Origin: Burkholderia pseudomultivorans
GTDB taxonomy: Bacteria; Pseudomonadota; Gammaproteobacteria; Burkholderiales; Burkholderiaceae
Length of the DNA: 64,000 nt
Reading direction: 5' to 3'
NCBI RefSeq assembly: GCF_001718415.1
Contig: NZ_CP013378.1
Coordinates: forward strand, 4,030,001 to 4,094,000
The notes below the pieces were generated by a model that saw only the letters and a list, made by a program, of their open reading frames with translations, did not search any database and was not told the origin of the DNA. Below are positions 36,836 to 46,738 of the stretch, one piece after another. The translations under genes and the position numbers were made by a program. Every line of letters starts with the position of its first letter. Within the stretch, counting starts at the first letter, position 1.

Positions 36836-37297
36836 ATGCAATACTGGCTGATGAAGTCCGAACCGGACGAAGCGAGCATCGACGATCTCGCGAGCGCACC
36901 GCTACGCACGCTGCCCTGGACGGGCGTACGCAACTATCAGGCGCGCAACTTCATGCGCGACACGATGAAAATCGGCGACGGCGTGCTGTTCTATCACTCG
37001 AGCTGCCCCGAGCCGGGCATCGCCGGCCTCGCCGAAGTGTCGTCGACCCCCTACCCCGATCCCACGCAGTTCGATCCCGAGAGCCCGTACTACGATCCGA
37101 AGTCGTCGCAGGAGTCGCCGCGCTGGCTGCTGGTCGACGTGCGCTTCGTGAAGAAATCGCCGCTGGTGCCGCTCGCCGCGCTGCGCGAGCATGACGAACT
37201 GGCCGACATGCGCGTGCTCGCGCGCGGCAACCGCTTGTCGATCACGCCCGTGACGCGTGCGGAATGGCGCTTCATCACCGAGAAGCTGATGAAGTAG
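36836..37297 (+). CDS. EVE domain-containing protein
   Basis: A 153-residue single-domain EVE (DUF55, PUA-like) protein. It opens with YWLMKSEPDEASIDDL and carries WTGVRNYQARNFMRD and GDGVLFYHSSC, the conserved EVE pocket segments. Family members in other organisms bind modified bases in DNA or RNA; the bacterial housekeeping role is not settled. The ATG at 36836 begins the conserved sequence. It lies downstream of the 6S RNA terminator and has its own downstream hairpin. Confidence 0.92.
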   Translation: MQYWLMKSEPDEASIDDLASAPLRTLPWTGVRNYQARNFMRDTMKIGDGVLFYHSSCPEPGIAGLAEVSSTPYPDPTQFDPESPYYDPKSSQESPRWLLVDVRFVKKSPLVPLAALREHDELADMRVLARGNRLSITPVTRAEWRFITEKLMK

Positions 37298-37381
37298 GCG
37301 CGTGCGCCAAAGGTCAAATCCGGTCAGTTCGCAGCACCGCCGTGGAACTCGCGGCACGTTTGCGCGGCCTAAGCAACCGCT

Positions 37382-37410
37382 GCCGGCCGATCGGGCCGGC
37401 GCTCGTTTTT
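37382..37410 (+). terminator. Terminator candidate after the EVE gene
   Basis: Stem GCCGGCC/GGCCGGC (37382-37400) is followed five bases later by TTTTT. It lies about 85 bp past the EVE stop and before the SIMPL gene. Confidence 0.6.
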
Positions 37411-37476
37411 GTCGCGCGGCATGCCGCGTCGCGCACGCGTGATCCGCATGCGCGCCCTCGCACAAGGAGTCCAACA

Positions 37477-38217
37477 ATGACCAAGAAATCCGCACTCGCG
37501 CTGTCGCTCGCACTCGCCGCTGCCGTTCCCGTCGCGCTGACGCTCGCGTCGCCCGCCGCGCACGCACAGGCCGTGAACCCGCACTTCCCGGAGCCGGCCG
37601 GCGTGCTGTCGCTGTCGTCGCAGGCCAGCGCCGACGTGCCGCAGGACATCATCCACATCACGCTGTTCTACGAACAGCAGGCGAAGGATCCGGGCAGCCT
37701 CACGTCCGCGCTGAACCAGCGCGCCGACGCCGCACTCGCTCAGGCGAAGGGCGTGTCGGGCGTCACCGCGCACACGGGCGCGTTCTCCGTCTATCCGAGC
37801 ACCGACCGCGACGGCAAGATCTCCGCCTGGCGCGGCCGCACCGAGGTCGTGCTCGAATCGCGCGATTTCGCCGCGGCATCGAAGCTCGCGGGCCAGCTGT
37901 CGAACCAGATGCAGGTCGCGAACGTCGAGTTCTCGCTGTCGCCGGAGGCGCAGCGCGCGGCCGAGCAGAAGCTGACGACCGAAGCGATCAAGTCGTTCCG
38001 CGCACGCGCGGACGAGGCCGCGAAGGCGTTCGGCTACAGCAGCTACACGATCCGCGACGTAAACGTCGGCGGCGGCCGCAACGTGCAGCCCTACCCGCGC
38101 ATGATGGCGATGGCCGCGGCGCCGATGGACAGCGCGAAGATGAGCGCGCCGATCTCGGTCGAAGGCGGCAAAGCGACCGTGTCGGTCACCGTCAACGGAT
38201 CGGTGCAGATGAAGTAA
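37477..38217 (+). CDS. Periplasmic SIMPL (DUF541) domain protein
   Basis: A 246-residue exported protein. The signal peptide (1-31) ends in AHAQA. The SIMPL domain (about 40-240) has LSLSSQASADVPQDIIHITL at its start and YTIRDVNVGG further on. Bacterial homologues (YggE, BP26) form periplasmic ring oligomers and have been linked to oxidative-stress resistance; the mechanism is unclear. The ATG at 37477 follows AAGGAG. It is a single-gene unit closed by a hairpin. Confidence 0.9.
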   Translation: MTKKSALALSLALAAAVPVALTLASPAAHAQAVNPHFPEPAGVLSLSSQASADVPQDIIHITLFYEQQAKDPGSLTSALNQRADAALAQAKGVSGVTAHTGAFSVYPSTDRDGKISAWRGRTEVVLESRDFAAASKLAGQLSNQMQVANVEFSLSPEAQRAAEQKLTTEAIKSFRARADEAAKAFGYSSYTIRDVNVGGGRNVQPYPRMMAMAAAPMDSAKMSAPISVEGGKATVSVTVNGSVQMK

Positions 38218-38240
38218 CGCACGACTGCTGCCCCGCATGT

Positions 38241-38270
38241 GCAAACGCCGGCCCGCAGGCCGGCGTTTGC
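38241..38270. terminator. Hairpin between the convergent SIMPL and lgt genes
   Basis: A perfect 13-bp stem GCAAACGCCGGCC/GGCCGGCGTTTGC with a CGCA loop. The T tract is weak on either strand, so it may act as a bidirectional terminator. Confidence 0.7.
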
Positions 38271-38330
38271 CGTTTACGCGCGAGGCGATCGATGCGCGGC
38301 GCCGGCGCATGCGCACCGGCGCCGCCTCGC

Positions 38331-39221
38331 TCATGCGGTCGCGTTCGCCGTGCGGCGGCGATATGCCCACACCATCAGCGCGACGCCCGCGAGGATCATC
38401 GGCAGCGACAGCCACTGCCCCATCGACAGCCCGAGCGCGAGCAGGCCGAGGAAGTCGTCGGGTTCGCGCGCGAACTCGACCGTGAAGCGGGCAAGGCCGT
38501 AGCCGATCAGGAACAGCGCGGACACCGCGCCCATCGGCCGCGACTTGCGCGAGAAGAAGAACAGCAGGAAGAACAGCACGATCCCTTCGAGCGCGATTTC
38601 GTAGAGCTGCGAAGGATGACGCGGCAGCATCTGGTACTGCATGAACACATCGGCGAGATGCCACTTCTCGACGAGGTCCGGATGCTTCGGCAGCCATGCG
38701 GCGTCGTCGCGCATCGCGCCCGGGAACAGCATCGCCCACGGCGCATGCGGATCGGTCACGCGCCCCCACAGCTCGCCGTTGATGAAGTTGCCGAGGCGCC
38801 CGGCCGCGAGCCCGGTCGGCACCATCGGCGCGACGAAGTCGGTGACCTGCAGCCAGTGGCGCTTGCGCTGCCACGCGAACAGCACCATCGCGAGCGTCAC
38901 GCCGAGAAAGCCACCGTGAAACGACATCCCGCCTTCCCACACCTTGAACACGTCGAGCGGATGCGAGAAGTAGAAGTCGGCCTTGTAGAACAGCACGTAG
39001 CCGAGCCGGCCGCCGAGCACGGTGCCGAGCACGCCGTAGAACATCATGTCGTCGATGTCCTTCGCGGTCCAGCCCTGCGCGGCCACATGCGGCAGCTTCA
39101 GGCGGATCCGGCCGACGACGATCGCCGCGATGAAGCCGACGAGATACATGAGGCCGTACCAGCGTACGGCCAGCGGCCCGAGATGGATCGCAACGGGGTC
39201 GAAATTCGGGTGAATGATCAT
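38331..39221 (-). CDS. lgt: Phosphatidylglycerol--prolipoprotein diacylglyceryl transferase
   Basis: A 296-residue inner-membrane enzyme that transfers diacylglycerol to the lipobox Cys of prolipoproteins. The Lgt signature [14 protein letters not shown] is present, with the catalytic HGGFLG segment and seven hydrophobic helices. The C-terminal [23 protein letters not shown] region matches (within which GLARFTVEF is typical). It would process lipoproteins encoded here, such as the OmpA-like and SodC-like ones. Confidence 0.97.
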   Translation of the reverse strand: MIIHPNFDPVAIHLGPLAVRWYGLMYLVGFIAAIVVGRIRLKLPHVAAQGWTAKDIDDMMFYGVLGTVLGGRLGYVLFYKADFYFSHPLDVFKVWEGGMSFHGGFLGVTLAMVLFAWQRKRHWLQVTDFVAPMVPTGLAAGRLGNFINGELWGRVTDPHAPWAMLFPGAMRDDAAWLPKHPDLVEKWHLADVFMQYQMLPRHPSQLYEIALEGIVLFFLLFFFSRKSRPMGAVSALFLIGYGLARFTVEFAREPDDFLGLLALGLSMGQWLSLPMILAGVALMVWAYRRRTANATA

Positions 39222-39301
39222 GGGTTAGCGATGAAGTTTTCGAATGCGGTGCGGCGCGCCGGCACCGCGCATTGGACGGCGCCCGCGCGTCATCGTTCGC
39301 G

Positions 39302-40216
39302 TCACGCGGCCGCGCACTGCGCGCGCACGACGTCGATGAAGCCAGCCAGCACCGGGCTCACGTCGCCGGTGCGCCAGACGAGGCCCGTCTCGACGACCGG
39401 CGCCTCGCCGGCGAGCGGCCGGTACGCGACGCCGGTGCGCCGCAGGTTACGCAGCGACTGCGGCACCAGTGCGACGCCCATGCCGGCCGACACGAGGCTG
39501 ACGATCGTCTGCATCTGGATCGCCTCCTGGCCGATGCGCGGGGTTTCCCCCGCCGCGCCATAGCAGCCCGTAATGATGTCATAAAAGCCGGGCGCCAAAC
39601 GTCGCGGGAAGATCACGAGCGGCAGCGCGGCAATCTCGGCGAGCTGCACGGGTTCGTGCTCGGGCGCGTCGGACAGCGCCGCCGGCATCGCCACCACCAG
39701 CGGCTCGCGCACGACCGGCAGGTACGACAGTTCGGCCGCGTGGCGCGGCGGCACCGGCGGGATCACGAGCCCCGCGTCGATGCGGCCGGCGACGAGTTCG
39801 TCGATCTGCACGTCGCTGGTCGCCTCCGCGAGTTGCAGCCGCACCTGCGGATAGCGCGCGCCGAACGCGCGCAGCAGCGACGGCAGCAGCCCGTAGTCGG
39901 CCGTCGACACGAACGCGAGCGCGAGCGAGCCGGCCTCGCCGCGCGCGAGCCGCCTGGCGAGCGGCGGCAGCGCTTCGGCCGCTGCGAGCAGCCGCCGCAC
40001 GTCGGGCAGCAGCGCCGCGCCGACCGCCGTCAGCGCGACCGAGCGCTTGGTGCGCACGAACAGCGCGACGCCGAGCGCCTCCTCGAGCGCGCGGATCGCC
40101 TGCGACAGCGGCGGCTGCGTGATCGACAGCCGCTCGGCCGCGCGGCCGAAATGGCGCTCGTCGGCGACAGTCGCGAAATAGCGCCACTGGCGCAAGTCGG
40201 GGACCGGATCGGTCAT
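39302..40216 (-). CDS. LysR-family regulator divergent from ilvD
   Basis: A 304-residue LysR-type regulator. The N-terminal winged HTH contains RHFGRAAERLSITQPPLSQAIR; the C-terminal periplasmic-binding-like effector domain runs from about 90 to 300 (LALAFVSTADYGLLP, AGMGVALVPQSL). It is divergent from ilvD across 146 bp that contain a perfect palindrome, so it probably controls ilvD and itself. The effector is unknown; the protein groups by eye with the CatM/BenM-like branch. Confidence 0.9.
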   Translation of the reverse strand: MTDPVPDLRQWRYFATVADERHFGRAAERLSITQPPLSQAIRALEEALGVALFVRTKRSVALTAVGAALLPDVRRLLAAAEALPPLARRLARGEAGSLALAFVSTADYGLLPSLLRAFGARYPQVRLQLAEATSDVQIDELVAGRIDAGLVIPPVPPRHAAELSYLPVVREPLVVAMPAALSDAPEHEPVQLAEIAALPLVIFPRRLAPGFYDIITGCYGAAGETPRIGQEAIQMQTIVSLVSAGMGVALVPQSLRNLRRTGVAYRPLAGEAPVVETGLVWRTGDVSPVLAGFIDVVRAQCAAA

Positions 40217-40236
40217 GCGTCACTCATTCGTAAAAC

Positions 40237-40249
40237 GACCTAATAGGTC
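40237..40249. promoter_or_regulatory. Palindromic LysR-type operator candidate
   Basis: GACCTAATAGGTC is a perfect palindrome around one central base, 20 bp upstream of the lysR start and embedded in an AT-rich stretch (CAAATAATATATTGG) that likely holds the divergent promoters. Confidence 0.55.
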
Positions 40250-40362
40250 ACAAATAATATATTGGACAGGCCTTAACCGAAACGCCATTCTTGCTTCATC
40301 CGAACCGGCGCACCGGTCGCAGGCGTCCTGCCGGCGTCGCCCCTACAACGATGGAGTCCCCC

Positions 40363-42036
40363 ATGCCGTACAACCGTCGCTCGAAGCACATCACGCAAGG
40401 CGTGGCCCGCTCGCCGAACCGCTCGATGTATTACGCCCTCGGCTATCAGGAGGACGATTTCGACAAGCCGATGATCGGCATCGCGAACGGCCACTCGACG
40501 ATCACGCCTTGCAACTCGGGGCTGCAGCGCCTGTCGGACGCCGCCGTCGCGGCCGTCAAGGCGGCCGACGCGAACCCGCAGATCTTCGGCACGCCGACGA
40601 TCTCGGACGGCATGTCGATGGGGACCGAAGGGATGAAGTACTCGCTGGTGTCGCGCGAGGTGATCGCCGACTGCATCGAGACCTGCGTGCAGGGCCAGTG
40701 GATGGACGGCGTGGTCGTGGTCGGCGGCTGCGACAAGAACATGCCCGGCGGGATGATCGCGCTCGCGCGCCTGAACGTGCCGGGCATCTACGTGTACGGC
40801 GGCACGATCCGCCCCGGCAACTGGAAGGGACGCGACCTGACGATCGTGTCGGCGTTCGAGGCCGTCGGCGAGTTCACCGCGGGCCGGATGTCGCAGGAAG
40901 ACTTCGAAGGGGTCGAGAAGCACGCGTGCCCGACCTCCGGCTCGTGCGGCGGCATGTACACCGCGAACACGATGAGTTCGTCGTTCGAGGCGCTCGGCAT
41001 GTCGCTGATGTACTCGTCGACGATGGCGAACCCCGATCAGGAAAAGGTCGATTCGGCCGCCGAATCCGCGCGCGTGCTCGTCGAGGCCGTGAAGCGCGAC
41101 CTGAAGCCGCGCGACATCATCACGAAGCAGTCGATCGAGAACGCGGTGTCGCTGATCATGGCGACCGGCGGCTCGACCAATGCGGTACTGCACTATCTCG
41201 CGATCGCGCATGCGGCCGAAGTCGACTGGACCATCGACGATTTCGAGCGGATCCGCAAGCGCGTGCCGGTGATCTGCGACCTGAAGCCGTCCGGCCAGTA
41301 CGTCGCGACCGACCTGCACCGCGCGGGCGGCATTCCGCAGGTGCTGAAGATCCTGCTCGACGCGGGCCTGCTGCACGGCGACTGCATCACGATCACCGGC
41401 CGCACGATCGCCGAAGAGCTGAAGGACGTGCCGTCGGTGCCGCGCGCCGACCAGCAGGTGATCTTCCCGATCGAGCGCGCGCTGTACAAGGAGGGCCATC
41501 TCGCGATCCTGAAGGGCAATCTCGCCGAGGACGGCGCGGTCGCGAAGATCACCGGCCTGAAGAACCCGGTGATCACGGGCCCGGCGCGCGTGTTCGACGA
41601 CGAGCAGAGCGCGATGGACGCGATCCTCGGCGACAAGATCCGCGCGGGCGACGTGCTCGTGCTGCGCTACCTTGGCCCGCAGGGCGGCCCCGGCATGCCG
41701 GAAATGCTCGCGCCGACCTCGGCGATCATCGGCAAGGGGCTCGGCGAATCGGTCGGCTTCATCACCGATGGCCGCTTCTCGGGCGGCACCTGGGGGATGG
41801 TGGTCGGCCACGTCGCGCCCGAGGCGTTCGTCGGCGGCACGATCGCGCTCGTGCAGGAAGGCGACTCAATCACGATCGACGCGCATAAGCTGCTGCTGCA
41901 GCTGAACGTCGACGATGCGGAGCTGGCGCGCCGCCGCGCCGCGTGGAAGCAGCCGGCGCCCCGCTACACGCGCGGCGTGCTCGCGAAATACGCGGCGCTC
42001 GCGCGGCCGGCGAACCGCGGCGCGGTGACCGGCTGA
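40363..42036 (+). CDS. ilvD: Dihydroxy-acid dehydratase
   Basis: A 557-residue Fe-S dehydratase making 2-keto acids from dihydroxy acids in valine, isoleucine and pantoate biosynthesis. Cluster ligands are Cys50 (ITPCNSG), Cys123 (GGCDKNMPG) and Cys195 ([14 protein letters not shown]), the three-Cys pattern of [2Fe-2S]-type enzymes. The ATG at 40363 is preferred: GGAG lies six bases upstream and itself overlaps an alternative ATG at 40348. The adjacent LysR gene is divergent. Confidence 0.96.
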   Translation: MPYNRRSKHITQGVARSPNRSMYYALGYQEDDFDKPMIGIANGHSTITPCNSGLQRLSDAAVAAVKAADANPQIFGTPTISDGMSMGTEGMKYSLVSREVIADCIETCVQGQWMDGVVVVGGCDKNMPGGMIALARLNVPGIYVYGGTIRPGNWKGRDLTIVSAFEAVGEFTAGRMSQEDFEGVEKHACPTSGSCGGMYTANTMSSSFEALGMSLMYSSTMANPDQEKVDSAAESARVLVEAVKRDLKPRDIITKQSIENAVSLIMATGGSTNAVLHYLAIAHAAEVDWTIDDFERIRKRVPVICDLKPSGQYVATDLHRAGGIPQVLKILLDAGLLHGDCITITGRTIAEELKDVPSVPRADQQVIFPIERALYKEGHLAILKGNLAEDGAVAKITGLKNPVITGPARVFDDEQSAMDAILGDKIRAGDVLVLRYLGPQGGPGMPEMLAPTSAIIGKGLGESVGFITDGRFSGGTWGMVVGHVAPEAFVGGTIALVQEGDSITIDAHKLLLQLNVDDAELARRRAAWKQPAPRYTRGVLAKYAALARPANRGAVTG

Positions 42037-42159
42037 CCGGCCGCGGCGTCATGCAGCCCCATTTAACGGCGCGCACCGGGGAACGCGCAAAACGCGTTTT
42101 CCCTTTGCTTTTATAATGCGCGGACCGTGAAGCCGGCCGTTGCGCCGGCGGAGAACTGC

Positions 42160-42486
42160 ATGAAACAGACGATATTGCGCGCGCTGCTGGCGACGCTGCT
42201 GACCGGCAGCGCAGCGGCCGCGCACGCCGAACAGGCCGACGGGCTCGCGCTTGCGCAGCGCAAGAACTGCATGGCGTGCCACGCGGTCGGCAAGCCGTTG
42301 ATGGGCCCGTCGTTCCACGACATCGCCGGCAAATACGCCGCGCGCAGCGACGCGGGCGACTACCTCGCGCAATCGATCGTGAAGGGCAGCGTCGGCGTCT
42401 GGGGCAACGTGCCGATGCCGGCCAATACGCAATTGACGAGCACCGAGGCGCATGCGCTTGCGCAGTGGGTGTTGTCGTTGCGCTGA
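42160..42486 (+). CDS. Class I c-type cytochrome (c551/c552-like)
   Basis: A 108-residue periplasmic electron carrier. The signal peptide (1-23) ends in AAHA. The haem-attachment site CMACH is at residues 37-41, and a Met in VPMPANTQL is the likely sixth ligand. The ATG at 42160 has GGAGAA just upstream. The gene is monocistronic; its redox partner cannot be inferred from the neighbours. Confidence 0.93.
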   Translation: MKQTILRALLATLLTGSAAAAHAEQADGLALAQRKNCMACHAVGKPLMGPSFHDIAGKYAARSDAGDYLAQSIVKGSVGVWGNVPMPANTQLTSTEAHALAQWVLSLR

Positions 42487-42610
42487 ATCCGTAGCACCTG
42501 TCGGGGACGGAACACGTCCCTCGTTCGAACGGCAGGCCGGCCCTCGTCGCCACGCAGGCAAGCCGACTGTCGCCCGCCTTCCCTCTTTTCCGCCGCCGCG
42601 CCGCGCGCGC

Positions 42611-43429
42611 TCAGCCCGAATTCCCGGCCCGCCGCCGCGCGATCTCCTCGTCGACCGCGTCGCGGACCCACTCCATCACTTCCGTTTCGAGCGCCAGCGC
42701 CACTTCACGCGTGATCTGGCCGACCAGCCACGCCGAATGGTCGTGCAGCGCGTCGCGGCAACGGGCCTCGATGGTTTCGCGCCCCGCGCCGGTCAGATAG
42801 CTCGTCAGACGATTGCGCAGGCGCTCGGCGATATGCTGCGCGTCTTCGGCCGTGAGCGCGGTCGCGGCTTCGGCGGGTTGCGCCGAGTCGGAAATCGGCC
42901 TGCCGGCCGGTTCCGAGCCGATGGCCGCATCTCCGGGGCCGGCAACGGTCGCAGGCCCGTCAGCGCCCGATATGGCCGTTTGCGGCACGCCCGACACTGG
43001 CTCGAGCGGCGCATGCCCGTGCGCGGCCGTCGGATCGGCATGCGGCGACAGGGCGTCCGCGGCCAGCGCAGACGCGAGCGGCGCGTCCATCGCCGCATGT
43101 TCGGCGACGACACGCTGCGCGGCGGCCGGCTCGGCCGGCGCATCGGCGTCGCTGGGGATCGCGGCCTCGGCGCGCGGCGGCCATTCGACCGCCGGCACGT
43201 CGGGCGTCGGCACCGGCTCGACCACGACGGTATCGGGGTCGGCTTCGACTTTAGGCGGTACGGGGGGCGCCGCGCCGCCGCCCGGCGCGATCACGTCGGT
43301 CAGCACCGGCAGCGCCGCGTCGTCGTGCGGCTGCGGCGCGCCGGCAGCCGGCGGACGCGCGCGGTCGGGATTGCCCGGCACCAGCACGTCGGTCAGCGTC
43401 GGGATCGAGGATGATTCGGCTTGTGTCAC
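42611..43429 (-). CDS. DUF2486 family protein
   Basis: A 272-residue acidic protein typical of Burkholderia. The N-terminal 190 residues are low-complexity (Ala, Pro, Asp, Glu) with repeated SIPTLTDVLVPG-like segments (LPVLTDVIAPG is a second copy). The C-terminal 75 residues are predicted helical and conserved. No signal peptide is visible. The GTG at 43429 is preferred because GGAG lies seven bases upstream and the conserved SIPTLTDV segment begins a few residues later. The function is unknown; its neighbour holC is 129 bp upstream on the same strand. Confidence 0.82.
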   Translation of the reverse strand: MTQAESSSIPTLTDVLVPGNPDRARPPAAGAPQPHDDAALPVLTDVIAPGGGAAPPVPPKVEADPDTVVVEPVPTPDVPAVEWPPRAEAAIPSDADAPAEPAAAQRVVAEHAAMDAPLASALAADALSPHADPTAAHGHAPLEPVSGVPQTAISGADGPATVAGPGDAAIGSEPAGRPISDSAQPAEAATALTAEDAQHIAERLRNRLTSYLTGAGRETIEARCRDALHDHSAWLVGQITREVALALETEVMEWVRDAVDEEIARRRAGNSG

Positions 43430-43558
43430 GGCAGCACTCCGTCGACGGTTTCCGCTAGTGTAGTGGGCAATGCCGGCTCGCAGCGCGGGCGAGGCCGCGC
43501 AACGCCGCCTCCAGGTGAAAGCGCGGCGCATCGGTGCCGCCCCGCCTCGGACACCGCG

Positions 43559-43975
43559 CTAGTCGCCCTGCTTGTAGTTGTTCAGCGCGTAGCCGCGATC
43601 GCGGTAGAAGCGGTAGCGCTCGCGCCCCGCGGCCAGTTCGTCCGGCGCATTGCCGACCACTTCGAGCAGGCGCTCGAAGCGTGCGAACTGCGCGGGCACG
43701 GCCGCGCCGAGGTTCAGCAGCACATGATGATGCGGCGCGCGGTCGAGGTCGGCCGCCAGCACGATCGGCGTGCCGGCCGCGTGCGCGCTGTCGACGCCGC
43801 AATGCGGGATGAAGTCGAGCGGCGAGAACGTCCACAGCCGCTCGTCGAGCGCGCGCAGCCGCGCGGGCTCGGCGAGCACGACGACCGGCTGCCCGGCCTG
43901 GTAGGCCTTGCGCAGCAGCCGGCACGCGTACGCGAGCGAATCGCCGACGTTCGAGTGGAAGTCGATCCGCGTCAT
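43559..43975 (-). CDS. holC: DNA polymerase III chi subunit
   Basis: A 138-residue clamp-loader accessory subunit that links the psi subunit to single-strand DNA-binding protein. RIDFHSNVGDSLAYACRLLRKA at the start and LWTFSPLDFIPHC in the middle are chi signatures. It lies 34 bp downstream of pepA on the same strand, the same pepA-holC order as in enterobacteria. Confidence 0.93.
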   Translation of the reverse strand: MTRIDFHSNVGDSLAYACRLLRKAYQAGQPVVVLAEPARLRALDERLWTFSPLDFIPHCGVDSAHAAGTPIVLAADLDRAPHHHVLLNLGAAVPAQFARFERLLEVVGNAPDELAAGRERYRFYRDRGYALNNYKQGD

Positions 43976-44009
43976 CGTCCGCGCACCTGCAACAGCTTGC
44001 GTGCCGCCA

Positions 44010-45521
44010 TCACTGGCCGGCGCGGTCGATCAGGAACTGCGTGAGCAGCGGCACCGGACGGCCCGTCGCGCCCTTCGCCGCGCCGCTCTTCCACGCGGTG
44101 CCGGCGATGTCGAGGTGCGCCCACGGGTACGCCTCGGTGAAGCGCGACAGGAAGCACGCGGCCGTCACGCTGCCGGCCGGACGCCCGCCGATGTTCGCGA
44201 GATCCGCGAAATTCGACTTCAGCTGGTCCTGGTACTCGTCGTCGAGCGGCAGGCGCCATGCCGGGTCGTTCGCCTCGCGCGACGCGTCGAGCAGTTCGCC
44301 CGCGAGCGCGTCGTCCTTCGAGAACAGCCCGCTGTTGTGATGGCCGAGCGCAATGATGCACGCACCCGTCAGCGTCGCGACGTCGATCACCGCCGCCGGC
44401 TTGAAGCGCTCCGCGTAGGTGAGCGCGTCGCACAGGATCAGGCGGCCCTCGGCGTCGGTGTTCAGCACCTCGATCGTCAGGCCCTTCATGCTGGTGACCA
44501 CGTCGCCCGGCTTCGTCGCGTTGCCGCCCGGCATGTTCTCGCAGGTCGGGATGATCGCGACGACGTTCAGCTTCAGCCCCATCTCGGCGACCGCACGCAT
44601 CGTGCCGAGCACCGAGCCGGCGCCGCACATGTCGTACTTCATCTCGTCCATGCCCTCGCCCGGCTTCAGCGAGATGCCGCCCGTGTCGAACGTGATGCCC
44701 TTGCCGACCAGCACGACCGGCGCGGCCTTCGCGGCGGCGCCCTGGTAGTGCAGCACGATGAACTGCGGCGGCTCGACCGACGCGCGCGCGACCGACAGGA
44801 ACGAGCCCATCTTCAGCGCCTGGATCTGCTTGAGGCCGAGGACCTCGGCCTTCAGGCCCCAATCCTTCGCGAGCTGCTTCGCGGTGTTGCCGAGATAGGT
44901 CGGCGTGCAGACGTTGCCCGGCAGGTTGCCGAGATCGCGCGTCAGGTCCATCCCGTTCGCGAGCGCGACGGCCTGCTTGACTGCGAGCTTCGAAGCCTTT
45001 TCGTCCGCCGGATCGACGCTGAACACGACGCGCTTGAGCGTGTGCGACACCGGTTCCGGCTTGCTCTTCATCTGCGTGAAGCGGTAGGTCTCGTTGCGCA
45101 GCGCGAGGATCGCCGCGCGCACGCCCCAGTCGGAGCCGCGCTCGTCGACCGGCAGTTGCGCGAGCGTGAAGGTGACCTGGACGACCTTGGTCGCGAGCAG
45201 CGCGCGCCATGCGGCCGTCGCCGCGTCGTTATAGGCTTTCTGGTTGAAAGCATCCTGCTTGCCGAGGCCGACCAGCAGCACGCGCGATGCGCCGATGCCC
45301 GACACTTCGGGCAGGAACAGCGTCTTGCCGCGCTTGCCGTCCATGTCGCCGGCCTTCACGACGCGCGAAATCAGTCCCTTGGTGGCCGTGTCGATGTCGA
45401 GCGCCGCGCCGGACAGCGTCTGCGCCTCGAAGATGCCGAGCACGATGCAGTCGGACTTCCCGGTCAGGAACCCCTTGGCCTCGCCTTTGCTCCAATCACA
45501 GCCTTTTATGCTAAAGTCCAT
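44010..45521 (-). CDS. pepA: Leucyl aminopeptidase (M17 family)
   Basis: A 503-residue hexameric cytosolic aminopeptidase with two metal ions. The C-terminal catalytic domain includes [17 protein letters not shown] (metal and catalytic Lys region) and the [10 protein letters not shown] signature, with [10 protein letters not shown] between. In Escherichia coli PepA also acts as a DNA-binding regulator; that role is not evident here. The gene is divergent from lptF, a conserved arrangement. Confidence 0.96.
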   Translation of the reverse strand: MDFSIKGCDWSKGEAKGFLTGKSDCIVLGIFEAQTLSGAALDIDTATKGLISRVVKAGDMDGKRGKTLFLPEVSGIGASRVLLVGLGKQDAFNQKAYNDAATAAWRALLATKVVQVTFTLAQLPVDERGSDWGVRAAILALRNETYRFTQMKSKPEPVSHTLKRVVFSVDPADEKASKLAVKQAVALANGMDLTRDLGNLPGNVCTPTYLGNTAKQLAKDWGLKAEVLGLKQIQALKMGSFLSVARASVEPPQFIVLHYQGAAAKAAPVVLVGKGITFDTGGISLKPGEGMDEMKYDMCGAGSVLGTMRAVAEMGLKLNVVAIIPTCENMPGGNATKPGDVVTSMKGLTIEVLNTDAEGRLILCDALTYAERFKPAAVIDVATLTGACIIALGHHNSGLFSKDDALAGELLDASREANDPAWRLPLDDEYQDQLKSNFADLANIGGRPAGSVTAACFLSRFTEAYPWAHLDIAGTAWKSGAAKGATGRPVPLLTQFLIDRAGQ

Positions 45522-45643
45522 CGCGCTTGTCCTCGGATAAAATCTGGGCTAAGGATGAAAGCCGCAATTATCCGCTATTTTTCCCGTGGCGGCGCGAGCG
45601 CTCCACCACGCGTGCGCAGCCTCCCGCCCTCTTCTCATCAAGA

Positions 45644-46735
45644 ATGATCTTCGAACGCTCCCTCCAGCGCGAGCTTGCGTATACGGCTGGCGCCGTGTTC
45701 ATGGTGCTGCTCACGATCATGCTCACGACGATGATGATCCGCATCGTCGGCTATGCCGCGTCCGGCGAAATCGATCCGCGCGACGTGCTCGTGCTGATCG
45801 GCCTGACCGTGATCGGCTACCTCGCGGTGATGCTCGTCGTCACGCTGTTCGTGTCGATCCTGTTCGTGCTCACCCGGTGGTACCGGGACTCCGAAATGGT
45901 CGTCTGGCTCGCGTCCGGCGTGAGCCTCACGCGCCTGATCAAGCCGATCGGCGTGTTCGCGACGCCGATCATCCTGCTGATCGCGTTCTTCGCGTTCGTC
46001 GGCTGGCCGTGGTCGAACCAGCAGAGCAAGATGATCAAGGCGCGCTTCCAGCAGCGCGACGAAATCTCGCTGCTCGCGCCGGGCCAGTTCCGCGAATCGG
46101 CGACGAACCATCGCGTGTTCTTCATCGAGAAGATGACACCCGACCAGAGCAAGGTGCAGAACGTGTTCGTGACCTCGACCGAGAACGGCAAGGTCAACGT
46201 CGTCGTGTCGCAGACGGGTCACACCGAGACCCGCGACGGCGACCGCTTCGTCGTGCTCGAGAACGGCCGCCGCTACGACGGCACGCCCGGTCAGCCGAAC
46301 TTCAAGATCATGGAGTTCCAGCGCTACGGCGTGAAGATCACCAGCACGCCGGTCGTCAACGTGCCGACCACCAACAGCACGCCGACGCTCGACCTGCTGC
46401 GCAACCCGACGCGCGACAACCTCGCCGAATTCGCGTGGCGCGCGGGGCTGCCGCTGATCGCGATCAACCTGATGGTGCTCGGCATCCCGCTCGCCTATCA
46501 GAACCCGCGCCGCAGCCGCACGATCAACCTCGTGATGGCGGTGCTGATCTACCTCACGTACTCGAACCTGCTGAACGTCGTGCAGGCGCAGATCGAGCAG
46601 GGCAAGATGTCGTTCGGCGTCGGCCTGCTCGGCCTGCACCTGATCGTCGCGGCGATCGTCGGATTCATCTTCTGGTTGCGCGTGCGCAATCGTCCGCTGT
46701 TCACACGCGCGCTGTTCGGCCGCTCGGGAGCATGA
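45644..46735 (+). CDS. lptF: LPS export ABC transporter permease LptF
   Basis: A 363-residue inner-membrane permease of the LptB2FG complex that extracts lipopolysaccharide and feeds it to LptC. Helices flank a periplasmic beta-jellyroll (about 130-270): three at the N-terminus (AGAVFMVLLTIMLTTMMIR and onward) and three after PTLDLLRNPT. The ATG at 45644 begins the conserved IFERSLQRELAYT. It is followed three bases after its stop by lptG. Confidence 0.95.
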   Translation: MIFERSLQRELAYTAGAVFMVLLTIMLTTMMIRIVGYAASGEIDPRDVLVLIGLTVIGYLAVMLVVTLFVSILFVLTRWYRDSEMVVWLASGVSLTRLIKPIGVFATPIILLIAFFAFVGWPWSNQQSKMIKARFQQRDEISLLAPGQFRESATNHRVFFIEKMTPDQSKVQNVFVTSTENGKVNVVVSQTGHTETRDGDRFVVLENGRRYDGTPGQPNFKIMEFQRYGVKITSTPVVNVPTTNSTPTLDLLRNPTRDNLAEFAWRAGLPLIAINLMVLGIPLAYQNPRRSRTINLVMAVLIYLTYSNLLNVVQAQIEQGKMSFGVGLLGLHLIVAAIVGFIFWLRVRNRPLFTRALFGRSGA

Positions 46736-46738
46736 TCG

